Below, piece after piece: positions 9,944-21,237 of a stretch of 64,000 nucleotides of DNA. Source of the DNA: Pseudarthrobacter sulfonivorans (lineage in GTDB: Bacteria > Actinomycetota > Actinomycetes > Actinomycetales > Micrococcaceae); NCBI RefSeq assembly GCF_001484605.1, contig NZ_CP013747.1, positions 4,588,001 through 4,652,000 of the forward strand, written 5' to 3'. Made by a program: the position numbers and the translations under genes. The first letter of the stretch is position 1. Every line of letters begins with the position of its first letter. The notes below the pieces were generated by a model. It was not told where the DNA came from and did not search any database. It was given only the letters and a program-made list of their open reading frames with translations.

Positions 9944-11576
9944 CGACGACGCCTCAGGCGCCACGAGCAACGATGGTGCCAGGCCGCTGACCCGGAAAGA
10001 GCTCCGCGCCCTGGAGAAGCACACGGGAAGCAGCGATGTGGTTCCCGAGCAGGCCTACGAAACGGGGCAGGATGCGCCCGCACCTGCCACGGCTCCTGTT
10101 CCCGAAGCTGCACCCGCTCCGGCGCCTGCCCCCGTTCCGGTCCAGGCGGCCGTACTGGTTCAGGCGGCCGTACTGGTTCAGGCGCCTGAACCGGATCCGG
10201 AGCCGCAGCCGGCTGTCCCCACAGTCCCGGAAACGCCGCCTTCCATCCAGGACGCCGGTCCGGCCGCAGACCACCAGCCGGACGACGCCCAGGTTCAGGA
10301 ATACCACCCCGAAGACCAGCACTTTTATCAAGCGCACGACGCCGGGCACCACCACCCTGACGAAGCGCACGACGCCGGGCTCCACTATCCGGACGAAGAA
10401 CACCACGATGCAGGCCACCATGATGATCACCATGCCGATGACCACTACCCTGATGATCACCACCCCGACGCCGGCCTGTTCGCCGGCGCAGCCGCGGTTT
10501 CCGTAGTGGCGAAGCCCTCCAAGAAGGTGCGGCGCCGGCGCCGCCTCCTGGCCCTGTTCCTGACCCTTGTGGTCTTCGTGGCGGCGATCGCCGTGGGCGC
10601 GCAGTTCCTGAAGCCCCTGCTTGGAAACGACAAAGCGGCCGACTACCCCGGTCCCGGCACGGGCGAAGTCATTGTTTCGGTCCAGCCCGGTGAAGGTACC
10701 CGCTCCGTGGCCACCAAACTGGAGAGCGGGAAAGTAGTGGCCAACGCTGACACTTTCCTGCAGGCTTTTGCTTCTTCCGGCGGGACGCTGTCGCCGGGCG
10801 ACTACACGTTCAAGATGGAGATGAAGAACTCCGACGCCGTCAGCATCCTGCTTGGCACCGACAAGAGCAAGGTCATCTACTTCGCCTTGAATGCCGGTCT
10901 CAGGATCGGAGAGTCGCTGCAGGCCATCTCCCAGGGCTCCGGTGTGTCGTTGCAGCAGCTGAAGGAACTCAGCGACGCTCCCGCGCAGTTCGGCCTCCCG
11001 GCCAACGCCAAAAACCTTGAGGGCTTCCTCGCTCCGGGGGAGTACCGCTTCCCGCTCGGCACACCGGCGAAGGAGATCCTCCAGTCTCTGGTCAAGGGAA
11101 CCACCGACGAACTGGTGGCACAGGGCATCTCCGATCCGGCGAAGCAGTACGAAGCCGTGATTGTGGCGAGCATTGTTCAGGCTGAGGGCGGACAGGCTGA
11201 GTACGGTGACGTTGCCGGTGCCATCTACAACCGGCTCAAGCCGAATGACCAGACCTACGGCTACCTGCAGGTGGATTCGGCCGTGACGTACGGGCTGGGC
11301 ACCAAGAGCTTCAACTTCACCGATGAAGAGCGCCAGGACAAATCCAACCTGTACAACACCTACGCCAACCCGGGCCTGCCGCCTGGCCCCATCGGCTCCC
11401 CGGGCAAGACCGCCATCGACGCGGCGGCGAAGCCCAAAACCAACGACTACCTGTACTGGGTAACCATCAACCTGGACACGAAGGAGACAAAGTTCTCCAA
11501 GACGCTCGACGAACACAACGTCTACGTCAACCAGTACAACACCTGGTGCCAGGCCAACGTGGGCCGCTGCACATGA
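9927..11576 (+). CDS. mltG: Endolytic murein transglycosylase MltG
   Basis: MltG cleaves nascent glycan strands at the membrane. This 549-residue form has a long cytoplasmic N-terminus: an Ala/Pro/Val-rich part, then a His/Asp-rich part (repeats of HDAG, HHPDEAHDAG, HHDDHHADDHYPDDHHPD). An Arg-rich stop (KKVRRRRR) and one membrane helix (LLALFLTLVVFVAAIAVG) come next, then the extracellular YceG/LytG domain. The conserved region reads ASIVQAEGGQAEYGDVAGAIYNRL. The position usually held by the first Glu of VEKE is Gln418 here, while Glu420 is kept. The GTG start at 9927 has GGAAGG upstream. The His-rich part may bind metal; this is inference. Confidence 0.9.
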   Translation: MSPSNNDDASGATSNDGARPLTRKELRALEKHTGSSDVVPEQAYETGQDAPAPATAPVPEAAPAPAPAPVPVQAAVLVQAAVLVQAPEPDPEPQPAVPTVPETPPSIQDAGPAADHQPDDAQVQEYHPEDQHFYQAHDAGHHHPDEAHDAGLHYPDEEHHDAGHHDDHHADDHYPDDHHPDAGLFAGAAAVSVVAKPSKKVRRRRRLLALFLTLVVFVAAIAVGAQFLKPLLGNDKAADYPGPGTGEVIVSVQPGEGTRSVATKLESGKVVANADTFLQAFASSGGTLSPGDYTFKMEMKNSDAVSILLGTDKSKVIYFALNAGLRIGESLQAISQGSGVSLQQLKELSDAPAQFGLPANAKNLEGFLAPGEYRFPLGTPAKEILQSLVKGTTDELVAQGISDPAKQYEAVIVASIVQAEGGQAEYGDVAGAIYNRLKPNDQTYGYLQVDSAVTYGLGTKSFNFTDEERQDKSNLYNTYANPGLPPGPIGSPGKTAIDAAAKPKTNDYLYWVTINLDTKETKFSKTLDEHNVYVNQYNTWCQANVGRCT

Positions 11577-12433
11577 GTCTCCGGGCCGCCGTCCTGGGCC
11601 ATCCGATCAGCCACTCCAAGTCCCCGGCCCTGCACCTGGCGGCCTACGGCAAACTCGGGATGGACATCGGCTACACGGCCCTGGACCTGACCGAGCAGGC
11701 TCTGCCCGCCTTTATGGAACAGGTCAGGACGCAGCAGGGCTGGCGTGGACTCTCAGTCACCATGCCCCTGAAATCAGGCATGTTTGCCGAAGTGGACGAA
11801 GTCCGTGGCGTGGCACGGACGCTGGGCGTGGTCAACACCGTCGCCTTCGAGGAAGACCTCGGCTCCGTCAGGCGCATCGGCTACAACACCGACGTCGCCG
11901 GCATCGTCAACGCTGTCCTTAACGCCGGAGTGGCGGCCAGCCCCGCTGCCGTGGTCCTGGGCGGCGGCGGTACAGCCGCTGCCGCAGTGGCCGCGCTGAA
12001 GGATCTGGGCACGCAGCACGCCCAGGTGTTCGTCCGGGATATCTCCCGGGCCGACGAAGCACGCGCCGCCGCGGCCGGAGTAGGCCTTTCCATAGTCGTC
12101 CGGCCGCTGACCGAAGCCGCCGTTCCGACCGCAAGTGCCGACGTCGTAATTTCCACGCTCCCGCCGCGCGCAGCGGACGGGCTGGCGGCGGAGATCGCCG
12201 CGTTGGGAACCGGAACACCCGGTGTCCTCCTGGACGTGGCCTATGATCCGTGGCCCAGCCAGATTGCGTCGGCGTGGCAGTCCGGCGGCGGTGCGGTGGT
12301 GCCCGGGCTCGAAATGTTGTTGTACCAGGCGGTGGAACAGGTACGCCTGTTCACCGGCCGCGGTGACGACGTTAATGCGTCTGTCATAGATGTGATGTGC
12401 GACTCAGTCGGCCTTCCCCGACGGGCGTTCTGA
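11573..12433 (+). CDS. aroE: Shikimate dehydrogenase
   Basis: This enzyme reduces 3-dehydroshikimate with NADPH in the chorismate pathway; 286 residues is normal. The substrate-site motif [10 protein letters not shown] lies near residue 12, the catalytic Lys is in VTMPLKS, and GYNTDVAG is present. The nucleotide-binding loop is [16 protein letters not shown]. Its ATG overlaps the mltG stop by 4 nt (ATGA), and the start with [14 protein letters not shown] matches the family. It opens an aroE-aroC-aroK-aroB block of four chorismate-pathway genes. Confidence 0.94.
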   Translation: MSLRAAVLGHPISHSKSPALHLAAYGKLGMDIGYTALDLTEQALPAFMEQVRTQQGWRGLSVTMPLKSGMFAEVDEVRGVARTLGVVNTVAFEEDLGSVRRIGYNTDVAGIVNAVLNAGVAASPAAVVLGGGGTAAAAVAALKDLGTQHAQVFVRDISRADEARAAAAGVGLSIVVRPLTEAAVPTASADVVISTLPPRAADGLAAEIAALGTGTPGVLLDVAYDPWPSQIASAWQSGGGAVVPGLEMLLYQAVEQVRLFTGRGDDVNASVIDVMCDSVGLPRRAF

Positions 12434-12459
12434 CCGCCATACGTGGCAGGATGGAAATT

Positions 12460-13659
12460 ATGTTGCGTTGGTTGACTGCCGGTGAATCCCATGGTCCGGC
12501 CCTGATGGGAATTATTGAAGGCGTCCCCGCCGGTGTTGAACTCACCAGCGGGCAGATCGCCGATTCATTGGCACGCCGCCGCCTTGGCTACGGCCGGGGC
12601 GCCCGGATGAAGTTCGAGCAGGACGTCGTGACCATTCTCGGCGGCGTCCGCCACGGCCTGACCCAGGGCGGTCCGGTGGCCGTCCAGGTCGCCAACACCG
12701 AATGGCCCAAGTGGGAGCAGATCATGGCTGCCGATCCGGTGGATCCGGAAATCCTGGCGGACCAGGCCCGCAACGCACCGCTGACCCGGCCCCGTCCGGG
12801 CCACGCAGACTTCACCGGGATGCAGAAGTACGGGTTCACCGAGGCCCGGCCCGTCCTGGAACGCGCCAGCGCCCGGGAGACCGCCACGCGGGTTGCCATG
12901 GGCACCGTGGCGTCCCAGTTCCTCAAGGCGCTCGGCATCGAACTGGTCAGCCACACCGTCTCCATCGCCAGTGTGACCGTGCCCGAGGGCCGTCCGCTGC
13001 CCGTTCCAGCCAACGTGATTGCGCTCGACGCCGATCCTTTGCGCTGTTTTGACCGCGAGACCTCAGACGCCATGGTGGCCGAGGTTGACGCCGCCCACAA
13101 GGAAGGCGAAACCCTGGGCGGTGTGGTGGAGGTCCTCGCGTACGGACTGCCGCCGGGACTGGGCAGCTATGTCCACTGGGACCGCAGGCTTGATTCGCGC
13201 CTCGCCGCCGCCCTGATGGGCATCCAGGCCATCAAGGGTGTGGAAGTCGGCGACGGTTTCCTGACAGCTGCGCGCCGCGGCTCCGCTGCCCACGACGAAA
13301 TCGTCAAGGACGCGGACGGCAAGATCATCCGGACCAGCAACCGGGCCGGCGGCATTGAAGGCGGCATGAGCATCGGCGACGTCCTGCGCGTGCGGGCGGC
13401 CATGAAGCCCATCGCCACGGTGCCCCGCGCCCTGCGCACGGTTGACGTCAGCACGGGGGAGCCTGCCAAGGCGCACCACCAGCGCTCCGACGTCTGTGCC
13501 GTGCCGGCTGCCGGCGTGGTGGCCGAGGCGATGGTTGCGCTGGTTCTGGCGGAAGCCGTCACCGAAAAGTTCGGCGGTGACTCCGTGGCGGAGACCGCCC
13601 GCAACATCAAGGGTTACCTGGACAACATTCCGGCATCCCTGGACTCGATCGGCCACTAG
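12460..13659 (+). CDS. aroC: Chorismate synthase
   Basis: This FMN-dependent lyase converts 5-enolpyruvylshikimate 3-phosphate to chorismate. The product has 399 residues and the family signatures [17 protein letters not shown] at the N-terminus, [17 protein letters not shown] and RASARETA. The C-terminal block is [14 protein letters not shown] with [16 protein letters not shown]. The ATG at 12460 is chosen because the family begins exactly there; an ATG nine bases upstream would add MEI. It lies 26 nt after aroE and runs into aroK. Confidence 0.97.
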   Translation: MLRWLTAGESHGPALMGIIEGVPAGVELTSGQIADSLARRRLGYGRGARMKFEQDVVTILGGVRHGLTQGGPVAVQVANTEWPKWEQIMAADPVDPEILADQARNAPLTRPRPGHADFTGMQKYGFTEARPVLERASARETATRVAMGTVASQFLKALGIELVSHTVSIASVTVPEGRPLPVPANVIALDADPLRCFDRETSDAMVAEVDAAHKEGETLGGVVEVLAYGLPPGLGSYVHWDRRLDSRLAAALMGIQAIKGVEVGDGFLTAARRGSAAHDEIVKDADGKIIRTSNRAGGIEGGMSIGDVLRVRAAMKPIATVPRALRTVDVSTGEPAKAHHQRSDVCAVPAAGVVAEAMVALVLAEAVTEKFGGDSVAETARNIKGYLDNIPASLDSIGH

Positions 13660-13682
13660 TGCCTGGGAGCCGTAAGGCCGGT

Positions 13683-15315
<1,633 letters not shown>

Positions 15316-15316
<1 letters not shown>

Positions 15317-15834
15317 TGCAGGGCGACGTGGCAGGAACCAGCGACTGGCCCGAGGCTGGCTTCCCCGGAATCCGGATCAACCCGGTCTCCCTGCTGCCGG
15401 AGATCGTCAACGAGGACGCCTGCCGCGCGGCCCTGGCGGCGTCCACGGACCCGTCAGACCAGATCTTCGTCCTGATCGTGGAGGGACATGCTGCGGAGGC
15501 GGCCGAACTGCTTGCGGAGGCCCGCTTCAAGGATCCTGAGTCCTTCCGCCTCCGCACGTTCGAGGCCGAGGTGCTGCGCGTCTCCCACCGCACGGACCGT
15601 GCCCTTGACCTGTTCCGGCAGTTGCTCGCGGAGTTCCAGGGGACCGACCGTGAAGCCCTGGTCCTGCAATACCTGGGCAAGACCCAGTACGCCGCCGGGC
15701 ACACGTCCGCCGCGGTGGAAGCCTTTGCCCGGGCGCTGGATCTGAGGGTTGCGCAATCGGCTGATGCCGCACTGATCTATTCGTCCACCGTGGCGCTTCA
15801 GCGGGCCCGCGACGTCCTGGATCTCGCCTGCTGA
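15316..15834 (+). CDS. Tetratricopeptide-repeat protein of unknown function
   Basis: The 172-residue protein has a start ATG that overlaps the aroB stop by one base (TGATG). The central and C-terminal parts form helical pairs of TPR type, such as ADQLLAEARFKDPESFRLR-like and ALVLQYLGKTQYAAGHTSAAVEAF segments (residues about 55-160). No signal peptide or membrane helix is seen, so it is probably a cytoplasmic scaffold or partner-binding protein. Similar short TPR proteins occur at this place after aroB in Arthrobacter relatives, as far as I recall. Confidence 0.75.
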
Positions 15835-15901
15835 CACGCCTGTCACGTTCTGGGGTGCGTGGCCGGGAGGGCCCGGACGCAAGCCGCCCGGGTTTTACCG
15901 G

Positions 15902-15907
15902 TAGAAT
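15902..15907 (+). promoter_or_regulatory. Probable -10 box of the efp promoter
   Basis: TAGAAT lies 105 nt before the efp start in the 178-bp gap that follows the TPR gene. It agrees with the actinobacterial TAnnnT consensus. No good TTGACA-like -35 box is seen 17 nt upstream. A partly complementary GGCCGGGAGGGCCCGG segment precedes it and may end the aro transcript. Confidence 0.4.
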
Positions 15908-16012
15908 GGTTCTTGGATTTTTGATAAACACGCGCTGGCGGGCCGTTCGGCTTGCCTGGCCGGCATAGAACGTCTGACAACTGACCAGACAGATAGAAAC
16001 CAGAGGATACCA

Positions 16013-16576
16013 GTGGCAACCACTAACGACATCAAGAACGGAACGGTCCTGAAGCTCGAGGGCCAGCTCTGGAACATCATTGAATTCCAGCACGTCAAGC
16101 CCGGCAAAGGTGGCGCGTTTGTGCGGACCAAGATGCGGAACGTGATGTCCGGCAAAGTTGTAGACAAGACGTTCAACGCCGGCCTTAAGATCGAGACCGC
16201 CACGGTTGACCGCCGGGACTACCAGTACCTGTACCAGGACGGCGCCGACTTCGTGTTTATGGACACCTCGGACTTCGACCAGCTCACCGTCTCCGGCGCC
16301 ACTGTTGGTGACGCCACCAACTTCATGCTGGAGAACCAGATGGTGAACATCGCCATCCACGAAGGCAACCCGCTCTACATCGAGCTTCCGCCCAGCGTTG
16401 TCCTGGAGATCACCTACACCGAGCCTGGCCTGCAGGGCGACCGCTCCTCGGCCGGCACCAAGCCCGCAACGCTGGAAACCGGCTACGAGATCCAGGTTCC
16501 GTTGTTCGTCGAGAACAACACCAAGGTCAAGGTCGATACTCGCGACGGCAGCTACCTCGGCCGGGTCAGCGAGTAG
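16013..16576 (+). CDS. efp: Translation elongation factor P
   Basis: EF-P binds between the P and E sites and relieves stalling at polyproline. The 187 residues match the family length and its three beta-barrel domains. The domain I loop that reaches the peptidyl-transferase centre is [12 protein letters not shown], with the conserved Lys. The C-terminal signature ([15 protein letters not shown]) is complete. The GTG start at 16013 has AGAGGA upstream. nusB starts in the last base of its stop codon, so the two are coupled. Confidence 0.96.
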   Translation: MATTNDIKNGTVLKLEGQLWNIIEFQHVKPGKGGAFVRTKMRNVMSGKVVDKTFNAGLKIETATVDRRDYQYLYQDGADFVFMDTSDFDQLTVSGATVGDATNFMLENQMVNIAIHEGNPLYIELPPSVVLEITYTEPGLQGDRSSAGTKPATLETGYEIQVPLFVENNTKVKVDTRDGSYLGRVSE

Positions 16577-16986
16577 TGAGCGCACGCGGTAAGGCCCGTA
16601 ACAGGGCACTGGATGTCCTCTTCGAGGCCGAGCAGCGCTCGGTTTCCGCCTTCGATGTACTCAGGTCCCGGCGCGAACTGACAGACCAGATCGTGAACCC
16701 GTACACCTTGGAAATCGTGGAAGGCGTTGTCTCACAGCAGACCGCCATCGACGAATTCCTTGAGACCTATTCCCAGGGCTGGACCCTGGAACGTATGCCT
16801 TCGGTGGACCGCATCATCCTGCGGATCGGCACCTGGGAATTGCTGTACAACGACGACGTTCCCGACGGTGTCGCGGTCAGTGAGGCAGTGGCACTGTCCA
16901 AGACGCTCTCAACGGATGAATCGCCGTCGTTCATTAACGGCCTCCTCGGCCGGCTGCAGCAGCTGAAGCCCTCCCTCTTGGCCTGA
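16576..16986 (+). CDS. nusB: Transcription antitermination factor NusB
   Basis: The 136-residue all-helical protein binds boxA RNA with S10 in rRNA antitermination. It shows the N-terminal ARNRALDVLFEAEQRSV, the central DRIILRIGTWELLYNDD and the C-terminal AVALSKTLSTDESPSFING. The GTG start at 16576 overlaps the efp stop by one base. The efp-nusB pair is common in actinobacteria and a strong terminator follows. Confidence 0.95.
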   Translation: MSARGKARNRALDVLFEAEQRSVSAFDVLRSRRELTDQIVNPYTLEIVEGVVSQQTAIDEFLETYSQGWTLERMPSVDRIILRIGTWELLYNDDVPDGVAVSEAVALSKTLSTDESPSFINGLLGRLQQLKPSLLA

Positions 16987-17027
16987 GCTGTTATGGCGCG
17001 GGCCAAGAGCCCACGCACGGCGTCGTG

Positions 17028-17063
17028 AAGAGCCCCGGCCAGGTCCACCTGGCCGGGGCTCTT
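17028..17063 (+). terminator. Strong terminator after nusB
   Basis: AAGAGCCCCGGCCAGG and its exact complement form a 16-bp stem with a TCCA loop, beginning 42 nt after the nusB stop. The 3' arm ends in CTCTT but no longer T run follows. It separates the aro/efp/nusB block from the catabolic cluster. Confidence 0.85.
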
Positions 17064-17095
17064 TGCGTCCCAGGAAACGATCGCTGACCGGCGCT

Positions 17096-17105
17096 TCCTA
17101 TAGGA
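17096..17105. promoter_or_regulatory. Palindromic operator upstream of the GntR gene
   Basis: TCCTATAGGA is a perfect 10-bp palindrome ending 7 nt before the GntR start codon. The same palindrome occurs at 17919-17928 before the first structural gene. The flanking bases match in inverted orientation (TTCCTATAGGATCT here, AGATCCTATAGGAA there). This makes it the probable binding site of the GntR protein and suggests autoregulation. Confidence 0.7.
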
Positions 17106-17112
17106 TCTGACT

Positions 17113-17847
17113 ATGCAAAACGCGTCCACAGGCCCCCGCGCCGGCAGCAGCACAGATGACCGGACCGGCCCCCGCAGGACCGGCCGCGCGGTCAGCCGCG
17201 AGGTGCTGGCGGACCACGTTTACGCGGAGCTCCTGGCCTCCCTTATGGATGGCCGGCTGGCGCCCGGCGCCGTGGTCAGCATTGACGGGACGGCCCGCGA
17301 GCTGGACGTTTCTCCCACTCCGGTCCGCGAGGCCTTGGCACGGCTTGAGCACACCGGAATGGTCCGGAGGGTGGCCCTGAAAGGCTACCGCGTGGCTCCC
17401 GTTTTTACGCAGGAGGATTTTGCGGAGCTGATGGAGGCGCGCTTGGCAATCGAGCCCGTTAACGCCCGGCTGGCCTGTGAACGCATCAACCAGCACGGCC
17501 TGGCCGAGCTCGGGAAGGCCGTCGAGGACCTGAAATCCGCACCCCGGGGACCTTCGTTTGCCGAGTTCAAGGACTACCTCGAGGCGGACGAGCGGTTCCA
17601 CCAGCTGATTGCGCGGCAAACCGGGAACCAGTTTATGGAGGCCGCATACTCAGCCCTCGGGGGACAGGTCCAACGGTTCCGGCTCTTCGGCGGCGTGGGC
17701 ATTACGGATGCCGAGCACGCCATCGCGGAACACGAGGCAGTCCTGGCTGCCGTTACCACCGGCGATCCCGACAAAGCAGCCGCAGCCATGGCGGACCACA
17801 TCCGCAAGGTCCGTTCCCGGGCCATTGCGGACGCCCCGGAAAGCTGA
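17113..17847 (+). CDS. GntR-family (FadR/FCD-type) transcriptional regulator
   Basis: The 244-residue protein has an N-terminal winged helix with SREVLADHVYAELL, ELDVSPTPVREALARLEHTG and RRVALKGYRVAPV (about residues 29-100). An all-helical FCD effector domain follows with the metal- or acid-binding pattern EARLAIEP, ADERFHQLIA and AEHEAVLAAVTTGD. FCD regulators commonly bind sugar acids or other carboxylates, which fits the downstream genes. It is separated from them by 108 bp containing a second copy of its putative operator. The most likely role is a repressor relieved by the pathway substrate or an intermediate. Confidence 0.88.
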   Translation: MQNASTGPRAGSSTDDRTGPRRTGRAVSREVLADHVYAELLASLMDGRLAPGAVVSIDGTARELDVSPTPVREALARLEHTGMVRRVALKGYRVAPVFTQEDFAELMEARLAIEPVNARLACERINQHGLAELGKAVEDLKSAPRGPSFAEFKDYLEADERFHQLIARQTGNQFMEAAYSALGGQVQRFRLFGGVGITDAEHAIAEHEAVLAAVTTGDPDKAAAAMADHIRKVRSRAIADAPES

Positions 17848-17893
17848 TCCCGGCCCCATCTAGGGATGGGCGGCGCCACTCAGGGATGTGATC

Positions 17894-17928
17894 TTGACAA
17901 CTCTTTTTTGATAGTAGATCCTATAGGA
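17894..17928 (+). promoter_or_regulatory. Promoter with overlapping GntR operator for the catabolic operon
   Basis: TTGACA (17894-17899) is a perfect -35 box. The -10 region, 17 nt further, falls at GATCCT and is overlapped by the palindrome TCCTATAGGA (17919-17928). A protein bound there would block RNA polymerase, which fits repression. AAGGAG (17941-17946) then serves the first gene. Confidence 0.65.
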
Positions 17929-17955
17929 AAGAGGATTACGAAGGAGTAAAGCACC

Positions 17956-18957
17956 GTGGCTTACACAGCTGAGAATTGGCCCATCACCGCAGCACTGCTG
18001 CAGTTTCCGGGAACTGATGCCCAGGGCACGCAGATCAACGATGCCGACGCGTCCAGTTGGGCGGAAGTCCTGACCGAGGTCAAGGAAGCCGGCTTCGCCA
18101 ACGCTGACCTGACTGACAGCTGGGTCCGTCCCGGCGATCTGAGCAAAGAGCGGCTCGCCGAGTTCAAGCAGACCGCAGAGAATGTGGGCATCGGGATCCC
18201 GGTCATTTCCGCCATCCGCCGCAGCGTGATCCACGAGAAGGACTGGGCAGACAACCTCGCCTACAGCCACCGGACCATCGACGCAGCCGCCGAGCTCGGC
18301 TGCGAAGTCGTCTCCTTCGGACTGCACCAAGCCATTACCCCGGAGCAGCAGAAGCAGCTGTGGTTCTGGACCGTTGAGGGCTACAAGGACCCGGTGGGTG
18401 ACAAGGAAGTGTGGGGCAAGGCAGTCTCCCGCATCCGTGAGCTGGGCAAGCACGCAGCAGACGCCGGCGTCCTGCTCTCCCTGGAGATGTACGAGGATAC
18501 CTACCTCGGCACGGCGGACTCCTCGGTACAGCTGGTGCAGGACATCGGCCTGGCCAATGTTGGGCTCAACCCGGACCTCGGCAACCTGATCCGGCTGCAC
18601 CGGCCCATCGAGGACTGGCGCGAAATGGTTGCCAAGACCATGCCGTACTCGAACTACTGGCACATGAAGAACTACATCCGGGACGAGGACGTGGCGCGGG
18701 ACAGCTACATCACCATGCCCGCCCCGATGGAGAGCGGCCTCATCAACTACCGCGAAGCCTTCAAGGTTGCACTCGCCGCCGGCTACCAGGGCATCATCTG
18801 CGCCGAGCACTACGGCGGGGACGGCCTGAGCGTTACGGCACGCAACCAGGAGTACCTCCGCCGCCATGTCCTGCCGAAGCGGGACGGCTACGCCCTGGGC
18901 CAGAGCCAGGTGTCCCAGGGGCGGCAACAGCCCGCCGCGGAACTGGCAGGAGTCTAG
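17956..18957 (+). CDS. Sugar isomerase/epimerase-type TIM-barrel protein; possible decarboxylase of a 3-oxo sugar acid
   Basis: The 333-residue protein belongs to the xylose-isomerase-like (AP endonuclease family 2) TIM barrels. Four likely metal ligands are visible: Glu177 (SLEMYED), Asp207 (NPDLGN), His236 (YWHMKN) and Glu284 (CAEHYGGDG). The family includes hydroxypyruvate isomerase, tagatose epimerases and 3-oxo-isoapionate decarboxylase (OiaC), which yields L-erythrulose. The neighbouring erythrulose-type kinase and isomerases make an OiaC-like role attractive, but an epimerase or isomerase role cannot be excluded. The GTG start has AAGGAG 9 nt upstream. It is the first gene of the operon and ends 8 nt before the kinase. 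Confidence 0.8.
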   Translation: MAYTAENWPITAALLQFPGTDAQGTQINDADASSWAEVLTEVKEAGFANADLTDSWVRPGDLSKERLAEFKQTAENVGIGIPVISAIRRSVIHEKDWADNLAYSHRTIDAAAELGCEVVSFGLHQAITPEQQKQLWFWTVEGYKDPVGDKEVWGKAVSRIRELGKHAADAGVLLSLEMYEDTYLGTADSSVQLVQDIGLANVGLNPDLGNLIRLHRPIEDWREMVAKTMPYSNYWHMKNYIRDEDVARDSYITMPAPMESGLINYREAFKVALAAGYQGIICAEHYGGDGLSVTARNQEYLRRHVLPKRDGYALGQSQVSQGRQQPAAELAGV

Positions 18958-18965
18958 GAAGAGCC

Positions 18966-20756
18966 ATGACGCAGATCTTTGACAATCCCGCTGATTTCGC
19001 GGATGAGGCGCTGGACGGCTTTGTCGCTGCCAACCGCGCATACGTTGCCCGCGTGGACGGCGGTGTGGTCCGCTCGACCGAGGTGCCCGCCGGCCAGGTC
19101 GCACTCGTCGTCGGCGGCGGCTCCGGCCACTACCCGGCCTTCGCCGGTCTGGTTGGGCCGGGGCTGGCAACAGCCTCCGCCTGCGGCAACATGTTCGCTT
19201 CACCGGCCGCCGGGCAGATTTACCGCGTGGCCAAAGAGGCAAATGCCGGCGGGGGAGTGCTGCTGAGCTACGGCAACTACGCGGGCGACGTCCTGCACTT
19301 CGGCCAGGCGCAGCTGCGCCTGAACGCCGAAGGCATCGAGACCCGCACGGTCACCGTCACGGACGACATCGCCAGTGCACCGCTGGACCAGATCGGAAAG
19401 CGCCGCGGCATCGCCGGCGACCTCACGGTGTTCAAGATTGCCGGCGCCGCCGCCGAGGCGGGCCTGAGCCTGGACGAGGTGGAGCGGCTTGCCATCAAGG
19501 CCAATGACCGCACGCGTTCCCTGGGCGTGGCCTTCGACGGCTGCACCCTGCCCGGCGCCGCCGAACCGCTCTTCCACGTGCCCGCAGGCCAGATGTCCCT
19601 GGGCCTGGGCATCCACGGGGAACCGGGCATCTCGGAACATCCCATGCCCACGGCGTCCGAACTCGCCGAACTGCTGGTCTCGCGCCTCCTCGCGGACACC
19701 CCGTATCACCGCGGAAGCCGCGTGGTGGCCATCGTCAACGGCCTCGGTACCGTCAAGTACGACGAACTTTTCCTCCTGTTCGGCAAGATCGAGAAACTCC
19801 TCGTCAACGCCGGACTGACCGTGGTGGAACCGGAATGCGGCGAGTTGGTCACGAGCCTGGACATGTCCGGGCTATCCCTCACGCTGCTCTGGCTGGATGA
19901 GGAACTCGAACACTACTGGGCCGCGCCAGCAGACTCACCGGCCTACCGCAAGGGCAACCTGGCTCCGCGTGCCCGCCGCCAGCTGACCGGACCGGAAGAC
20001 GCCGTGGCCGGCGAAGTGGAAGAAACGACGGCGGCAGCAGCGGACCTGGGCCGGCTGGCAGCCGCCGTGCTCGCCCAAGTGCGGGACGTCGTCGTCGAAC
20101 ACGAAGAGGAACTGGGCAACCTGGACGCCATTGCCGGCGACGGCGACCACGGCATCGGCATGCGCCGCGGCGTGGAGGCCGCAGCCGACGCCGCGGCACA
20201 GGCCGCAGCGTCCGGCGCGTCGGTAGGGCGGGTGCTTGAAGCAGCCGGTGAAGCCTGGAGCGAACGGGCCGGCGGCACCTCGGGCGCACTGTGGGGATCT
20301 GCCGTCATCGCGTCGGGACTTGCCCTGGGCAGCCGGGAAACCTACACCAATGAGGACGCGATTACCGCTGTGACCGCATTCGTGGGCGCCATTACTGAAC
20401 TCGGCAAGGCCGAGCCGGGCGACAAGACCATGGTGGATGCGCTCCTGCCTTTCCGGGAGGCGTTCCTCGGGGAGTTCGACGGCGGCACCACACTGGCCCA
20501 GGCCCTCACCGTTGCCGCCTCCGCTGCCAGGGCGGCGGCTGCGAAAACGGCGGAACTGCGCCCGCTCAAGGGCCGCGCCCGTCCGCTGGCCGAAAAGAGC
20601 CTCGGGCACCCCGACCCCGGCGCGGTCTCCTTTGGACTGATCGCCGAACGGGTTGCCGCATACATCCACTCTGGCCTGGCGGAGCCAAACCTCACGGAGC
20701 CAGGGCTGGTCCATTCTGAACTGGCTTACGCGGCCGGAAAAGGAGCAACAACATGA
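18966..20756 (+). CDS. DhaK-DhaL fusion kinase (dihydroxyacetone/erythrulose kinase type)
   Basis: This 596-residue ATP-dependent ketose kinase fuses DAK1 (residues about 1-330) with DAK2 (about 360-580). DAK1 has [12 protein letters not shown] and the His that binds substrate covalently, His217 in [13 protein letters not shown]2 has the nucleotide and Mg site [16 protein letters not shown], then GGTSGALWG and [13 protein letters not shown]-erythrulose kinases (LerK) of tetritol pathways belong to this family. The RpiB-type and TIM-type isomerases downstream match the enzymes that follow LerK, so erythrulose is a better substrate guess than dihydroxyacetone. AGGAAG precedes the ATG and the stop overlaps the next start by 4 nt. 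Confidence 0.88.
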   Translation: MTQIFDNPADFADEALDGFVAANRAYVARVDGGVVRSTEVPAGQVALVVGGGSGHYPAFAGLVGPGLATASACGNMFASPAAGQIYRVAKEANAGGGVLLSYGNYAGDVLHFGQAQLRLNAEGIETRTVTVTDDIASAPLDQIGKRRGIAGDLTVFKIAGAAAEAGLSLDEVERLAIKANDRTRSLGVAFDGCTLPGAAEPLFHVPAGQMSLGLGIHGEPGISEHPMPTASELAELLVSRLLADTPYHRGSRVVAIVNGLGTVKYDELFLLFGKIEKLLVNAGLTVVEPECGELVTSLDMSGLSLTLLWLDEELEHYWAAPADSPAYRKGNLAPRARRQLTGPEDAVAGEVEETTAAAADLGRLAAAVLAQVRDVVVEHEEELGNLDAIAGDGDHGIGMRRGVEAAADAAAQAAASGASVGRVLEAAGEAWSERAGGTSGALWGSAVIASGLALGSRETYTNEDAITAVTAFVGAITELGKAEPGDKTMVDALLPFREAFLGEFDGGTTLAQALTVAASAARAAAAKTAELRPLKGRARPLAEKSLGHPDPGAVSFGLIAERVAAYIHSGLAEPNLTEPGLVHSELAYAAGKGATT

Positions 20757-21235
20757 ACACCCACGCAGGTTGGCGCATCGTCATCGGCAACGATGAGGCC
20801 GGCGTCGAGTACAAGGAAGCCCTGAAGGCGCTGCTCACGGCAGACAGCCGCGTTGCCGCCGTGCTGGACATCGGGGTTGGGGCCAACGATGCCACCGCCT
20901 ACCCGCACGTCGCGGTCAATGCCGCCCGCAAGGTGGCGGACGGCGAGGCGGACCGCGCACTCCTCATCTGCGGCACGGGACTGGGCGTGGCCATCGCGGC
21001 CAACAAGGTACCCGGAATCCGTGCCGTGACGGCCCACGACAGCTATTCCGTGGAGCGCTCCGTCCTCAGCAACAACGCCCAGGTCCTCACGCTGGGCCAG
21101 CGGGTCATCGGCCTGGAGCTCGCCAAGAAGCTCGTGGGCGAGTGGCTCGAGTACCGCTTTGATGAAAGTTCAGCGTCCGCCGACAAGGTCGACGCCATCT
21201 GCTCCTATGAGCCCGAATACACGAAGGCAGTCTGA
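20753..21235 (+). CDS. RpiB/LacAB-family sugar-phosphate isomerase (DerI-like)
   Basis: The 160-residue product has the RpiB hallmarks: [13 protein letters not shown] at the phosphate/substrate site, [19 protein letters not shown] with the catalytic Cys, and [14 protein letters not shown]. RpiB relatives interconvert ribose 5-phosphate and ribulose 5-phosphate. The cluster type known as DerI converts D-erythrulose 4-phosphate to D-erythrose 4-phosphate. The motif GNDEAG replaces the usual DHAG, with Asn-Asp in place of Asp-His, as in tetrose-type members I recall. Its ATG lies inside the kinase stop (ATGA). The role of the last step to erythrose 4-phosphate is inferred from context. Confidence 0.85.
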   Translation: MNTHAGWRIVIGNDEAGVEYKEALKALLTADSRVAAVLDIGVGANDATAYPHVAVNAARKVADGEADRALLICGTGLGVAIAANKVPGIRAVTAHDSYSVERSVLSNNAQVLTLGQRVIGLELAKKLVGEWLEYRFDESSASADKVDAICSYEPEYTKAV

Positions 21236-21237
21236 TC

